The position numbers and the translations under genes are program-made. The notes beneath the pieces are model-generated. The model saw only the letters and a program-made list of their open reading frames with translations, ran no database searches and was not told where the DNA came from. From Streptomyces sp. NBC_00289 (lineage in GTDB: Bacteria; Actinomycetota; Actinomycetes; Streptomycetales; Streptomycetaceae): a stretch of 64,000 nt of DNA. The stretch is taken from the NCBI RefSeq assembly GCF_041435115.1, contig NZ_CP108046.1:1736001-1800000 (forward strand), written 5' to 3'. Below are positions 1 through 7,983 of this stretch, piece after piece. Positions within the stretch are counted from its first letter, which is position 1; each line of letters starts with the position of its first letter.

Positions 1-1
1 G

Positions 2-685
2 GACATCGACTACGACGAGGGCTCGATCGAGACCCGGCGCGGCAACAAGCAGGCCGACATGGTCGCCAAGACCCTGGAGAAGTGGGCCATCCGCGACGTC
101 GGCGACCGGCCGCACAAACTGTTCCTCCACTTCTTCGAGTCGCCGGACGAGATCCTCGGCGAGGACGGCAGGGTGGTCGGCCTGCGCACCGAGCGCACCG
201 CCCTCGACGGCACCGGCAACGTGAAGGGCACCGGCGAGTTCAAGGACTGGGACGTCAGCGCGGTCTACCGCGCCGTCGGCTACCTGTCCGACAAGCTGCC
301 CAAGCTGCCCTGGGACCTCGACTCGGGCACCGTCCCGGACGAGGGCGGCCGGGTCATCCAGGAGAGCGGCGAGCACCTGCAGTCCACGTACGTCACCGGC
401 TGGATCCGGCGCGGACCCGTCGGCCTGATCGGCCACACCAAGGGCGACGCCAACGAGACGGTCGCCAACCTGCTGGACGACCACGCCAACGGACGGCTGC
501 AGACCCCCGCGTCCCCCGCACCCGAGGCCGTGGACGCGTTCCTCGCCGAGCGGAACGTCCGGTTCACCACCTGGGACGGCTGGTACCGCCTGGACGCCGC
601 CGAGAAGGCGCTGGGTGAGCCGCAGGGACGCGAGCGCGTGAAGATCGTCGAGCGTGAGGACATGCTCAGGGGAAGCGGCGCCTAG
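2..685 (+). CDS. fprA: FprA-type ferredoxin/NADPH reductase, C-terminal part (5' end outside window)
   Basis: This is the last 227 residues of an FAD- and NADP-dependent oxidoreductase of the FprA/adrenodoxin-reductase family, which moves electrons between NADPH and ferredoxins in the cytoplasm. The reading frame is open from base 2. Visible family features are a strand-rich middle containing VYRAVGYLSDKLP, the late segment TGWIRRGPVGLIGHTKGDANET that closes over the FAD, and a C-terminal helical tail ending GREPVK-like (GRERVKIVEREDML). The stop codon TAG at 683-685 lies inside the CTAG target duplication of the IS element that follows, so the protein is complete despite the insertion. Its likely native terminator hairpin now sits about 1.7 kb away on the far side of the IS. 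Confidence 0.85.
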   Translation, partial: DIDYDEGSIETRRGNKQADMVAKTLEKWAIRDVGDRPHKLFLHFFESPDEILGEDGRVVGLRTERTALDGTGNVKGTGEFKDWDVSAVYRAVGYLSDKLPKLPWDLDSGTVPDEGGRVIQESGEHLQSTYVTGWIRRGPVGLIGHTKGDANETVANLLDDHANGRLQTPASPAPEAVDAFLAERNVRFTTWDGWYRLDAAEKALGEPQGRERVKIVEREDMLRGSGA

Positions 686-706
686 AAGGCTGATGAAGAT
701 CTTGGT

Positions 707-742
707 GAGGGGCTGTCCGGCCGTCAGGCCGGACAGCCCCTC
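707..742. terminator. IS left-end hairpin terminator
   Basis: A perfect 16 bp stem (707-722 with 727-742) around the loop GTCA. It lies just past the transposase stop on the minus strand and just after the reductase stop on the plus strand, so it can terminate both. No U-tract follows, as is common in Streptomyces. Confidence 0.75.
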
Positions 743-745
743 CGG

Positions 746-2332
746 TCATGTAGTGGCTGGTGCGAGGTGCCAGGTGCCACTGGTGTGGGTGAGTCCGAGG
801 TTGATCAGTCGGCGGAGGTTGAGGGCGGCGGCCCGGGTGTGGAGCCAGGTGTTGTTCTTGATGGTGCCGCGGTAGCGCAGGCGCCGGTTGCCGTGGTGGA
901 CGAGCCAGGCGACGGCGCGTTCGACCGGTGGTCTCCAGCGGCGGTAGTCGGCCTGCCAGCCAGGGTCGGTGGCGGCCTGGTGGCGGGCGGCTGTCTGGAG
1001 GTCGTGGTGCGGTCGGATGGTCAGGATGCGTCCGGCCTTGGCTTTGGTGCACCGCTCGCGCAGGTGGCATGCGGTGCATAAGTCCCCGAAAGAGGCTTTG
1101 CGTTGGTGGTGCTGCCCGCCGGGGTCGGACAGGGCCACGGCGTGTCCGGCCGGGCAGGTCACGATGGCGGCTGTGGTGTCGATGGCGAAGTCGTCGAGGA
1201 TGAAACCGCCGGGGATGGCGGGTCGCAGTGGGGCGGGTTTGAGGAACAGCCGGTGGCCGGCCTCGTGGAGGGTCTGGCGGGCGTCGGCGGCGGAGTAGGC
1301 GGTGTCGCCGAAGACGTCCAGCGGGTCGTCCTCGTCGGCGAGCAGGTCCAGGCCGACGGCGGCCTCGTGGTGTTCGGCTCCGGCGCCGGGCCGCAGGGCG
1401 ACGGCGGTGTATAAGCCGGTCTCGGGCTCGATGGCCAGGTGGGCCTTGAAGCCGTCCTGCTGGTGGCTGCGGGTCTTGTGGATGTGCCGGGCTTCGGGAT
1501 CGACGGTGGAGAGCATCCGGCTGGGAGCGGTGCCTTGGGTGATGCGCCAGCGTCCGTCGCGGCCGTCGGAGTCCTCGGCGGGCTCGACGTCCTGGCCGGC
1601 GACCAGGGCCAGGATGCCCACCACGTTCGCGGCTTTGTCGCCGAGTTGCTGGTCTGGCAGGTGGCCCAGCAGTCGCAGGGCATCGGTGACCAGCGCGTCG
1701 ACCAGCTCGGCGCGGGCCTGCTCGTCGTTCCAGGCGATGCGGGGCTTGCCCGGGTCGGTGTAGTCGTGGGCGGTGCACTGCGCAGCGACGACCGCGTCGG
1801 CGCCGGGGACCTCGCGGATCACCGCGCGGACGGCGGCGATGAGCTGGGTGACGGTGTCCTGGGTGGCGACCGCGTCGTCCAGCACGGTGGAGTCCAGCGC
1901 CCGGCGGTGCTTGCCCTTGAGGACTCCGGTGGCCTTCACGACCTCGCGCACGGCCTCGAAGATGCGGTTGGGGCGGGCGGAACGGGCCAGCCGGCGGCGG
2001 AAGTAGGCCAGCAGCGACGGGTCGAAGGCCATGTCGTGCAGGCCCAGCCCGCAGGCGGCCTTCCACCGCAGGTCGCACCGCAGCTCCTGGACCGTCTCGA
2101 AGTCCGACAGCCCGTTAAGGGCCTGCAAGGTGATCGCGGCGGCCAGAATCTGCGGCGGCATGCTCGGCCGTCCGTTCGCCGACGGGTACATGTCCACGAA
2201 CATCTCAGCCGGGAACAGCTCGCCGCGGTGCTCGGCCAGGAACGCGAACACACTCCCTGCCGGGATCAACTCCCGGCAGGTCTCCCACACGTCCGGCCCG
2301 ACCATCTCGCCGACCCACTCACCCATCGCCAC
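746..2332 (-). CDS. IS1182-family DDE transposase
   Basis: A 528-residue transposase that would cut and join the ends of the surrounding IS. The N-terminal DUF772-type region contains MFVDMYPSANGRPSMPPQ and a helical segment with FETVQELRCDLRWKAACGL. The DDE catalytic core is visible as ALDSTVLDDAV (first Asp, about residue 148), VFGDTAYSAAD (second Asp) and PPVERAVAWLVHHGNRRLRYRG (Glu, near the C-terminus). A CPAGH...CTACHLRERC segment holds several Cys/His residues as in other members. No frameshift or stop is seen and the length is normal for the family. The start ATG lies inside the right end, just after a 14 bp hairpin that probably blocks read-in transcription. Confidence 0.93.
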   Translation of the reverse strand: MAMGEWVGEMVGPDVWETCRELIPAGSVFAFLAEHRGELFPAEMFVDMYPSANGRPSMPPQILAAAITLQALNGLSDFETVQELRCDLRWKAACGLGLHDMAFDPSLLAYFRRRLARSARPNRIFEAVREVVKATGVLKGKHRRALDSTVLDDAVATQDTVTQLIAAVRAVIREVPGADAVVAAQCTAHDYTDPGKPRIAWNDEQARAELVDALVTDALRLLGHLPDQQLGDKAANVVGILALVAGQDVEPAEDSDGRDGRWRITQGTAPSRMLSTVDPEARHIHKTRSHQQDGFKAHLAIEPETGLYTAVALRPGAGAEHHEAAVGLDLLADEDDPLDVFGDTAYSAADARQTLHEAGHRLFLKPAPLRPAIPGGFILDDFAIDTTAAIVTCPAGHAVALSDPGGQHHQRKASFGDLCTACHLRERCTKAKAGRILTIRPHHDLQTAARHQAATDPGWQADYRRWRPPVERAVAWLVHHGNRRLRYRGTIKNNTWLHTRAAALNLRRLINLGLTHTSGTWHLAPATT

Positions 2333-2340
2333 ATGGCGAG

Positions 2341-2372
2341 TCTGGCCCTGCCGCTGACGCGGCAGGGCCAGA
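2341..2372. terminator. IS right-end hairpin upstream of transposase
   Basis: A perfect 14 bp stem (2341-2354 with 2359-2372) around the loop TGAC, between the right inverted repeat and the transposase start at 2332. It is placed to stop transcription entering from the flanking chromosome. Its loop is the reverse complement of the loop in the left-end hairpin. Confidence 0.6.
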
Positions 2373-2417
2373 ACCCAAGATCTTCATGAGCCTTCTAGGG
2401 CGCCGGCCGACCGCACC

Positions 2418-2460
2418 GACGCGGGCGGGCCACGGGATCCGTCCCGGGCCCGCCCGCGTC
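2418..2460. terminator. Bidirectional terminator hairpin
   Basis: A 14 bp stem, GACGCGGGCGGGCC (2418-2431) with its complement at 2447-2460, continued after a bulged A by CGGGA/TCCCG (2433-2437 with 2442-2446). It ends 4 bp before the lipoprotein stop on the minus strand. Before the IS arrived it would also have followed the reductase stop by about 20 bp on the plus strand. Confidence 0.75.
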
Positions 2461-2464
2461 GCTG

Positions 2465-3238
2465 TCAGGAGGACGCCTCGGCGCTCATCAGGCCGGCGCC
2501 GACGTCACCGTTCACGGTGGTGAGCGTCATCGTGCGGTCGTCCCGGGCCGCGTCCGTGGGCACGGTGACGGACGGACGGCCGTTGTCGGTCCTCGCCGTG
2601 ACCCGGTAGGCGGGCGCGTCGTGCGGCACGAGGACACCGACCGAGCCGTTGGTGGTGACGGCGCTGACACCGGTCGGCGAGGTGGCGCAGGTCAGCACCA
2701 CGTCACCGTTGACCGTGCCGGCGTGCAGCGCACCCGCCCGCACGGCCACCGCGCGCACCGATCCGTTGCGGGTCGACAGCCGTACCGTGGCGTCGCCGTC
2801 CCCGGCCCGGGTCACGGTCACGTCGCCGTTGACCGTCGTCAGGTCCAGCGCCCCCGACACCCCCGCCGCGTCGATGCCCGCGTTGCGGGCGGTGACCGTG
2901 ACACCCACCCCCGACGGGACGTCGACCTCGGGCATCCGCGGGCACCGGTCGTCAGCGTCCTTCTCCCGCGCGCAGGACAGATCCATCACCCAGGTGTCAC
3001 CGTCGTGCGTCCAGTGGTGCCCGACGTTCCCGTCGACGTCGACCCGGTCGCCGTCCGCGGGCCGCAGCCGCAGTCCGTTGTCGGTGGTGATCACCAGCCG
3101 CGTTCCCGGCCGGCCGACCGGCCGGTCACCGCCCGTCCCCGTGTGGTTCCCTCCACCGCAGGCGCCCACCAGCGGGAGGATCACCAGCACAACGGCCAGG
3201 CGCCGTACGTACGTTGTCGTCTTCGCCACCGTCTCCAT
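2465..3238 (-). CDS. Predicted lipoprotein with DUF4097-like beta-helix repeats
   Basis: A 257-residue exported protein of unknown function. The start METVAKTTTYVRR leads into a hydrophobic segment and the lipobox LVGAC (Cys27), so it should be anchored to the outer face of the membrane. The rest is a run of short beta-strand repeats rich in T, V, N and G with recurring T(V/T)NGDVxV and TxNGSVxV units, as in DUF4097 adhesin-like proteins. The start was chosen because it puts a standard signal peptide at the N-terminus; no strong ribosome binding site precedes it, and GTG four codons in is a possible alternative. It follows the SDR gene on the same strand after a 373 bp gap with its own terminator, so it is probably transcribed alone. 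Confidence 0.7.
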   Translation of the reverse strand: METVAKTTTYVRRLAVVLVILPLVGACGGGNHTGTGGDRPVGRPGTRLVITTDNGLRLRPADGDRVDVDGNVGHHWTHDGDTWVMDLSCAREKDADDRCPRMPEVDVPSGVGVTVTARNAGIDAAGVSGALDLTTVNGDVTVTRAGDGDATVRLSTRNGSVRAVAVRAGALHAGTVNGDVVLTCATSPTGVSAVTTNGSVGVLVPHDAPAYRVTARTDNGRPSVTVPTDAARDDRTMTLTTVNGDVGAGLMSAEASS

Positions 3239-3611
3239 AAGAGGGCGGTTTCCCCCGCCCGCCGTCGTGACACGGCCGTTGCGGCGACCGCGCCACGGCA
3301 GGCGACGTCCACCGTCCGCCGGAACGGTGTCCGGTTCGGGCGTGCCGGGCGTCGCGGCGGGGCGGATGCCGCCTGTCACGGCACCGGCCCCGGACGGCGA
3401 ACAGGACCCGCCCCTGTGCGGATGGTGGGCGGGCCCTGTTCGAGCGGCCATTGTGGCGGGCCCACTTCGCCCGCGGTACGCGTGCGCGGCAGCCGGCAGG
3501 AGCGCGCCCCGCACACCCCGCGCGTGGGCCGCGCCTCCCGTGTGGACGGCCCGGGCGGCGGGCGTACGGCAGCCTGACCGCTCCGCGTCCGGCCGGCCGA
3601 CGTGGCGCAGG
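3239..3611. other. Non-coding gap between lipoprotein and SDR genes
   Basis: No convincing gene. It contains the SDR terminator (3398-3442) and, nearer 3238, presumably the lipoprotein promoter; no clear -35/-10 pair was recognised. Open frames here are composition effects of very high GC. Confidence 0.5.
3398..3442 (-). terminator. SDR gene terminator
   Basis: Arms of 16 bases (3398-3413 and 3427-3442) with a 13 nt loop. The single mismatch is A:C on the plus strand, which becomes a G:U pair in the minus-strand transcript, so the hairpin is best formed by the message of the SDR gene that ends at 3612. Confidence 0.6.
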
Positions 3612-4406
3612 TCAGGGCAGGATCGAGTCGACGTAACCCCCGTCAACACGCACGGCCGCGCCGGTGGTGGCGGAGGCCTGCGAGGAGCTCAGGTACACCA
3701 CGAGGTTCGCGATCTCCTCGGGCTCGATGAGTCGGCCCAGCAGGGACTGCGGCCGGTGATCGCGCATGAAGGCCCGTTGCGCCTCGTCCCAGGGCAGGTC
3801 GCGGTCCACGAGCTGGTACACGAAGTCCTCGACGCCTTCCGTGTGGGTGGGACCGGCGATCACGGAGTTCACCGTGACACCGCTGCCGGCCGCCTCCTTG
3901 GCGAAGCCGCGGCTGACCGCCAGCAACGCCGTCTTGGACATTCCGTAGTGGATCATCTCGGCCGGGATCACCACGGCCGAGTCGCTCGCGATGTACAGCA
4001 CCCGTCCCCAGCCCCGCGCCGTCATCCGGGGAAGGTACGCACGGGTCAGCCGCACGCCCGCCAGAACGTTGATCTCGAAGTAGCGGCGCCACTCCTCGTC
4101 GCTGATCTCCAGAGCGGGCCGGGACCCGAAGATGCCCAGGTTGTTGACCAGGATGTCGACGTCGGGCAGCTCCTCGACGGCCCGGGCGGCGCCCTCCTCC
4201 GTGCCCAGGTCCGCCGCGACGGGTACGAATCGCCCGTCGGGCACCTCGGCGCGCAGCGCGTCGACGCTCTTCGCCAGCCGGTCGGCATGGCGTCCGTTGA
4301 CACCCACGCGGGCTCCGGCACGGGCCAGGCCCGCGGCGATCTCGGCACCGATACCTTGGGAAGAGCCTGTCACCAGGGCGGTTCGCCCGGCGAGGTCGAG
4401 ATGCAT
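3612..4406 (-). CDS. SDR-family NAD(P)-dependent oxidoreductase
   Basis: A 264-residue classical short-chain dehydrogenase/reductase, the length expected for a single Rossmann-fold enzyme, acting in the cytoplasm on an unknown alcohol or ketone. The cofactor loop TGSSQGIG is at 13-20, NNLG (usually NNAG) at 88-91, the active-site Ser near 141-143, and Tyr154 and Lys158 form YGMSK. The C-terminus has the usual GxxVRVDGG segment (GAAVRVDGGYVDSILP). The start is supported by AAGGAG seven bases upstream. It is divergent from the gene at 4570 across a 163 bp promoter region and ends in its own terminator. Sequence alone does not give the substrate. Confidence 0.88.
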   Translation of the reverse strand: MHLDLAGRTALVTGSSQGIGAEIAAGLARAGARVGVNGRHADRLAKSVDALRAEVPDGRFVPVAADLGTEEGAARAVEELPDVDILVNNLGIFGSRPALEISDEEWRRYFEINVLAGVRLTRAYLPRMTARGWGRVLYIASDSAVVIPAEMIHYGMSKTALLAVSRGFAKEAAGSGVTVNSVIAGPTHTEGVEDFVYQLVDRDLPWDEAQRAFMRDHRPQSLLGRLIEPEEIANLVVYLSSSQASATTGAAVRVDGGYVDSILP

Positions 4407-4569
4407 GGGGTCACTCCTTGTCTCGGCGTACGGTCCACGGGTGTCCTCCCGGTCACCTGCCCACCATCGCCGACACGCAACGTCGCCGCAGGCCGAACCC
4501 CGGTGCGGCGGATCCGCGGCGCGGCGACGATACTGGCACTCGCCCGCGCCCCTGCTCACAGATGGACTC

Positions 4570-5727
4570 ATGCCAAGTTCCTCCAGCACCCCCGCCACCG
4601 TTCCCCCCACCGTCTGGACCGCCCGCGGCCGTCACACCGGGCCCGCCGCCGAAGAGGTCTCCCGGCTCCGGCTCCAGGAGCTCAAGGACAGCGGGGTCGT
4701 CCTCGACTTCCTCGAACTGCCCGAGGAGGAGACGGCCGGCGAACGGGTCGTCGAAGCCCGTTGGCTCGCTCCCGAGGGGGTGACCGTGCGGGCCCGGCTT
4801 GCGACGGGGCCCGACTCGGGCGAGGGGCGGGAGTGGGTGCTGGCGGCGGAGGCGGAGCAGCCGTGGGACCAGCGCTGGCCCTCCCCCGCCACGATGTTCT
4901 GGCCCGATGCGGCCGACGTCCCCTGGGACCACGAGCCGGTGACCGGGATGCGCCTGCGGGACCTCAATCTCCTGCCCGAGGACGACAAAGAGGTACGGCG
5001 TCTGCTCAAGAGCGCCGTGCGGGACAGCTGGAGCATCCATGTCGTGGTGCACGAGGCCATGACCCCCGACCAGGCGGGCCGTCGGCCGCTGGCCCGGCTG
5101 CTGCCGCCGAGTCTGCGCCACCGGGTGGTGGAGCACCGCGCGGCACCGCACCAGTTCCGGGTGGTGAACTGGGCCCTGCGGGACGTGGGCGTGCAGGTGC
5201 CGCGCGGTGGTGCGGTGGTCCTGCCGACGAAGGCGCGTCCCTCCGGCTCCGACGAGCACGGCTTCTCCGTGCGCAGCGTCTTCCTGGACGGCTCGCAACC
5301 CGTCGAACTCATCGACGCGGTGACCCGCTTCGCGGCCTTGCCCACACCGCTGCCCGACGGTGCCGCCAAGGCCCTCACCGCGTTGCGGAACAACTGGCAC
5401 CTGCTGAGCCTCGAGGAGGAACTCGCCCGTCAGCGCGCACTCGTGGCGATGTACGCCGAGGCTCTCGAGGCGATGACCAAGTCCCGCGACCTGTACCGGG
5501 AGGCCGCCGAGCGCGCCGGCGAGGCACTGGCCGTCTACCGCGAATCGGCCCCTGCCCTCGCGCCCGCCCCCGCCGAGGAGAAGCCGAGCCCGCCCGGTCC
5601 GCAGGCCGGATCTCCCCTCCAGCAGCTGACCCGGACCTTCGAACGCCTCAGGAGCACCGCCAGAACGTTCCGTCCCACGCCGGAGGAGAACGGCTCCGAC
5701 GCCACCCGCGAAACCCCCGGCCCCTGA
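4570..5727 (+). CDS. Protein of unknown function with C-terminal coiled coil
   Basis: A 385-residue soluble protein that I do not recognise. It has no signal peptide or membrane segment. Residues about 30-280 are a mixed alpha/beta region rich in E, R and W (WDQRWPSPATMFWPDAADVPWDHEP), about 285-330 form a charged helix likely to be a coiled coil (LSLEEELARQRALVAMYAEALEAMTKSRDLYREAAERA), and the tail is Pro/Glu-rich and disordered. The start ATG is the first after the divergent promoter region and lacks a clear ribosome binding site, so it may be leaderless. It is monocistronic, divergent from the SDR gene, and followed by a repeat array. Confidence 0.65.
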   Translation: MPSSSSTPATVPPTVWTARGRHTGPAAEEVSRLRLQELKDSGVVLDFLELPEEETAGERVVEARWLAPEGVTVRARLATGPDSGEGREWVLAAEAEQPWDQRWPSPATMFWPDAADVPWDHEPVTGMRLRDLNLLPEDDKEVRRLLKSAVRDSWSIHVVVHEAMTPDQAGRRPLARLLPPSLRHRVVEHRAAPHQFRVVNWALRDVGVQVPRGGAVVLPTKARPSGSDEHGFSVRSVFLDGSQPVELIDAVTRFAALPTPLPDGAAKALTALRNNWHLLSLEEELARQRALVAMYAEALEAMTKSRDLYREAAERAGEALAVYRESAPALAPAPAEEKPSPPGPQAGSPLQQLTRTFERLRSTARTFRPTPEENGSDATRETPGP

Positions 5728-6407
5728 CCCTCGACCATCCGGACGGCAAGAAACATCCCCGTCCGATGCCCGGCGAAGGCGCCCCGGACGGGTCAGCGGG
5801 TTCCGGCCGGTGACTGGACGGTCGGAGGCGTTCCGGCCGGGCGAGCGGGGTCCGGCCGACGTTGCCAAAAGTGGACGCGTTCCGGCCGGGCGAGCCTGGT
5901 CCGGCCCGCGTCGCCACAAGCGGACGCGTTCCCGGACGGGCCGGCGGGTTTCGCGGAGTAGGCGGGTGGGCTGGTTCCAGCCGGTGACTGGAGGGGCGGA
6001 CGCGTTCCGGCCGGGCGAACCGGGTCCGGCCCGCGCCGCCACAAGTGCACCCGTTCCGGCCCGGCCGGCGGGTTTCGCGGGGTAGGCGGGTGGGCTGGTT
6101 CCAGCCGGTGGCGATACCGCCGTACCGCTCCCGCTCCGGTCGAGCGGGACGGTACGACCCCGGAGTCGGCCCCGGCCGGCGTATCCGGCACCCGGCCCGG
6201 AGGACCGGTGGTCGCGCCCGCAGTCCCGGCGCGGCGCACCGGGCCTGTGGCATGCCCACGAGGGCCGGACTCCGCGCGCCGCACCGGTCCGCCCCACGCG
6301 GTCCGGACTCCGCGCCGCACCGGTCCGGACGTGTCAGCCGCCGCTGTGTGGATACGCGGTGTGCACGGCATCACGGCCGCCCCGCGTCCCGGAAGGCTAT
6401 CCACGAC
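5728..6407. other. Non-coding gap holding a composite repeat
   Basis: 680 bp without a supportable gene. The repeat array occupies 5794-6111. From 6112 to 6407 the DNA is GC-rich and unremarkable until GGAAGG at 6391, the ribosome binding site of the next gene. The promoter of the molybdenum hydroxylase operon should lie within 6112-6390 but was not recognised. Confidence 0.6.
5794..6111 (+). repeat. Composite tandem repeat (units A and B)
   Basis: Unit A, about 49 bp, starts GACGCGTTCCGGCCGGGCGA and ends with GCCACAAG or a variant; copies lie at about 5827-5873 (diverged), 5874-5922 and 5999-6047. Unit B, about 55 bp, carries GGCGGGTTTCGCGG, GTAGGCGGGTGGGCTGG and TTCCAGCCGGTGAC; copies lie at 5938-5992 and 6057-6111, with a partial copy at 5794-5818. 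The order is b-A-A-B-A-B. The second A-B pair repeats the first with few changes, which points to a recent duplication. Confidence 0.85.
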
Positions 6408-6971
6408 ATGGGCACCGATCACCACGACGACGGCCCGGGGGGCGCCGTCGCCCGTCAGCAGTCCGAGACGGCGCTGCGGGTCAACGGCAAACCGCACATG
6501 CTGACCGTCGACAACCGGCGGGTCCTGCTGGACCTCCTGCGCGAGGACCTCGGCCTCAGCGGCGCCAAGAAGGGCTGCGACCACGGTCAGTGCGGCGCCT
6601 GCACCGTCCTGGTGGACGGCCGGCGGGTCAACAGCTGTCTGCTGCTCGCGGTCGCCCTTGACGGCTGCGACATCACGACCGTGGAGGGGCTCGCCGCCGA
6701 CGGGGAGTCGCTGCATCCGCTCCAGCAGGCATTCCTGGACCGCGACGCCTTCCAGTGCGGGTACTGCACCCCGGGGCAGATCTGCTCCGCGATCGGCGCG
6801 CTCGCCGAGGCCGCCGCCGGTCACCCCTCGCACGTCACCGACCCGGCCGCGCCCTCCGGCCGGCCGGTGCCGCTGGGCCGGGAGGAGATCCGCGAGCGGC
6901 TCAGCGGGAACATCTGCCGGTGCGGCGCCTACCCGCGCATCGCCGATGCCGTCGAGGACGTGATCCCGTGA
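6408..6971 (+). CDS. Molybdenum hydroxylase 2Fe-2S subunit (PaoA/XdhA-like)
   Basis: A 187-residue electron-transfer subunit of a xanthine-oxidase-family enzyme. The plant-ferredoxin-type cluster is bound by Cys57, Cys62, Cys65 and Cys77 (CDHGQCGAC...C); the second, helical-domain cluster by Cys117, Cys120, Cys170 and Cys172 (CGYC...CRC). It passes electrons from the Moco subunit to the FAD subunit. The start ATG follows GGAAGG by 11 bases. The stop overlaps the next start (GTGA), so the subunits are translationally coupled. No Tat signal is seen at the N-terminus, unlike E. coli PaoA, so the complex is probably cytoplasmic. Substrate (aldehyde or purine-like) cannot be told from sequence. 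Confidence 0.92.
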   Translation: MGTDHHDDGPGGAVARQQSETALRVNGKPHMLTVDNRRVLLDLLREDLGLSGAKKGCDHGQCGACTVLVDGRRVNSCLLLAVALDGCDITTVEGLAADGESLHPLQQAFLDRDAFQCGYCTPGQICSAIGALAEAAAGHPSHVTDPAAPSGRPVPLGREEIRERLSGNICRCGAYPRIADAVEDVIP

Positions 6972-7960
6972 AGGCCTTCGACTACGTACGGGCCGGGACC
7001 GTGGCCGAGGCCGCCGACGCCTTCTCCGCCCGCCCCGGCGCCCGCTATCTCGGCGGCGGCACCAATCTCGTCGACCTGATGAAGCTCGGGGTCGAGCGGC
7101 CGGCCGCCCTCATCGACGTCAGCCGACTCCCGCTGGACCAGGTGGAGGAACTGCCCGACGGCTCGCTGCGCGTCGGCTCCATGGTCCGCAACAGCGACCT
7201 CGCGGCCCAGCCACGCGTCCGCGACCGCTACCCCGCGCTGTCCCAGTCCCTCCTGGCGGGCGCCTCCGGGCAACTGCGCAACGCGGCGACCACGGGCGGC
7301 AACCTTCTGCAGCGCACCCGTTGCCCCTACTTCCAGGACGTCTCCAAGCCCTGCAACAAACGCGAGCCGGGCAGCGGCTGCGGCGCCCTGGACGGCGTGC
7401 ACCGCGACCACGCGGTCCTCGGACACTCCGCGCACTGCATCGCCACCCACCCCTCCGACATGGCCGTCGCCCTGGCCGCCCTCGACGCGCGGATCGAGCT
7501 GTACGGCGACGAGGGCGCCCGGAGCGTCGCCGCGGCCGACTTCCACCGGCTGCCCGGGGACCGGCCGGAGCAGGACACCGAGATCCGGCCCGGCGAACTC
7601 GTCACCGGGGTGCTGCTCCCCGCGACGACCGGCGGGCTGCCGTCGCTGTACCGCAAGGCCCGCGACCGGGCCTCGTACGCCTTCGCCCTCGCGTCCGTGG
7701 CGGCCGTGGTGCAGGTGCGGGACGGTGTCGTGGCACAGGCCGGGATCGCGTTCGGCGCGCTGGCGCACCGGCCCTGGCGGGCCCGGCGGGCGGAAGAGGC
7801 ACTGGTGGGCGCCGCTCCCACCGCGGCCGCCTTCGCCCACGCCGTCGACCTCGAACTCGCCGAGGCCCGGCCCCTGCGGGACAACGCCTACAAGGTGCCG
7901 CTGGCCCGCGGTCTGGCCCTGGACGTCCTGACCCGGCTCACCGCGGCCGCCAGGACCTGA
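6968..7960 (+). CDS. Molybdenum hydroxylase FAD subunit with extra Fe-S site (PaoB-like)
   Basis: A 330-residue flavoprotein subunit. The N-terminal FAD-binding domain shows YLGGGTNLVDLMK (27-39) and ATTGGNLLQRTRCPYF (107-122); the C-terminal CO-dehydrogenase-flavoprotein domain follows from about 215. Between them is an insertion with Cys119, Cys129, Cys138 and Cys157, the pattern associated with an additional 4Fe-4S cluster in PaoB-type subunits and absent from typical xanthine dehydrogenases. The start is GTG, overlapping the stop of the 2Fe-2S subunit by four bases. It joins the FAD site to the electron chain and presumably hands electrons to oxygen, ferredoxin or another acceptor. Confidence 0.9.
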   Translation: MKAFDYVRAGTVAEAADAFSARPGARYLGGGTNLVDLMKLGVERPAALIDVSRLPLDQVEELPDGSLRVGSMVRNSDLAAQPRVRDRYPALSQSLLAGASGQLRNAATTGGNLLQRTRCPYFQDVSKPCNKREPGSGCGALDGVHRDHAVLGHSAHCIATHPSDMAVALAALDARIELYGDEGARSVAAADFHRLPGDRPEQDTEIRPGELVTGVLLPATTGGLPSLYRKARDRASYAFALASVAAVVQVRDGVVAQAGIAFGALAHRPWRARRAEEALVGAAPTAAAFAHAVDLELAEARPLRDNAYKVPLARGLALDVLTRLTAAART

Positions 7961-7983
7961 ACCGCCACACCGAGGAGGACTTC

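Larger units (their letters stand above)
682..2398 (-). mobile_element. IS1182-family insertion sequence with CTAG target duplication
   Basis: A complete element of 1709 bp (686-2394). The ends are 20 bp inverted repeats, 686-705 and 2375-2394, that differ at one position (AAGGCTGATGAAG against AAGGCTCATGAAG). Both ends are flanked by CTAG (682-685 and 2395-2398), read here as a 4 bp target duplication. Removing the element and one CTAG rebuilds CGGCGC-CTAG-GGCGCCG, an imperfect palindrome; preference for palindromic targets is known for this family. The single transposase gene is on the minus strand and intact, so the copy may be active. Confidence 0.9.

Noticed and set aside
2649..5813. A 1054-codon plus-strand open frame
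   Set aside because: It is antisense to the lipoprotein and SDR genes, has no domain pattern, and exists only because high-GC genes leave other frames open.
5794..6111. CRISPR array
   Set aside because: Units are contiguous, of two types, and lack unique spacers and neighbouring cas genes.
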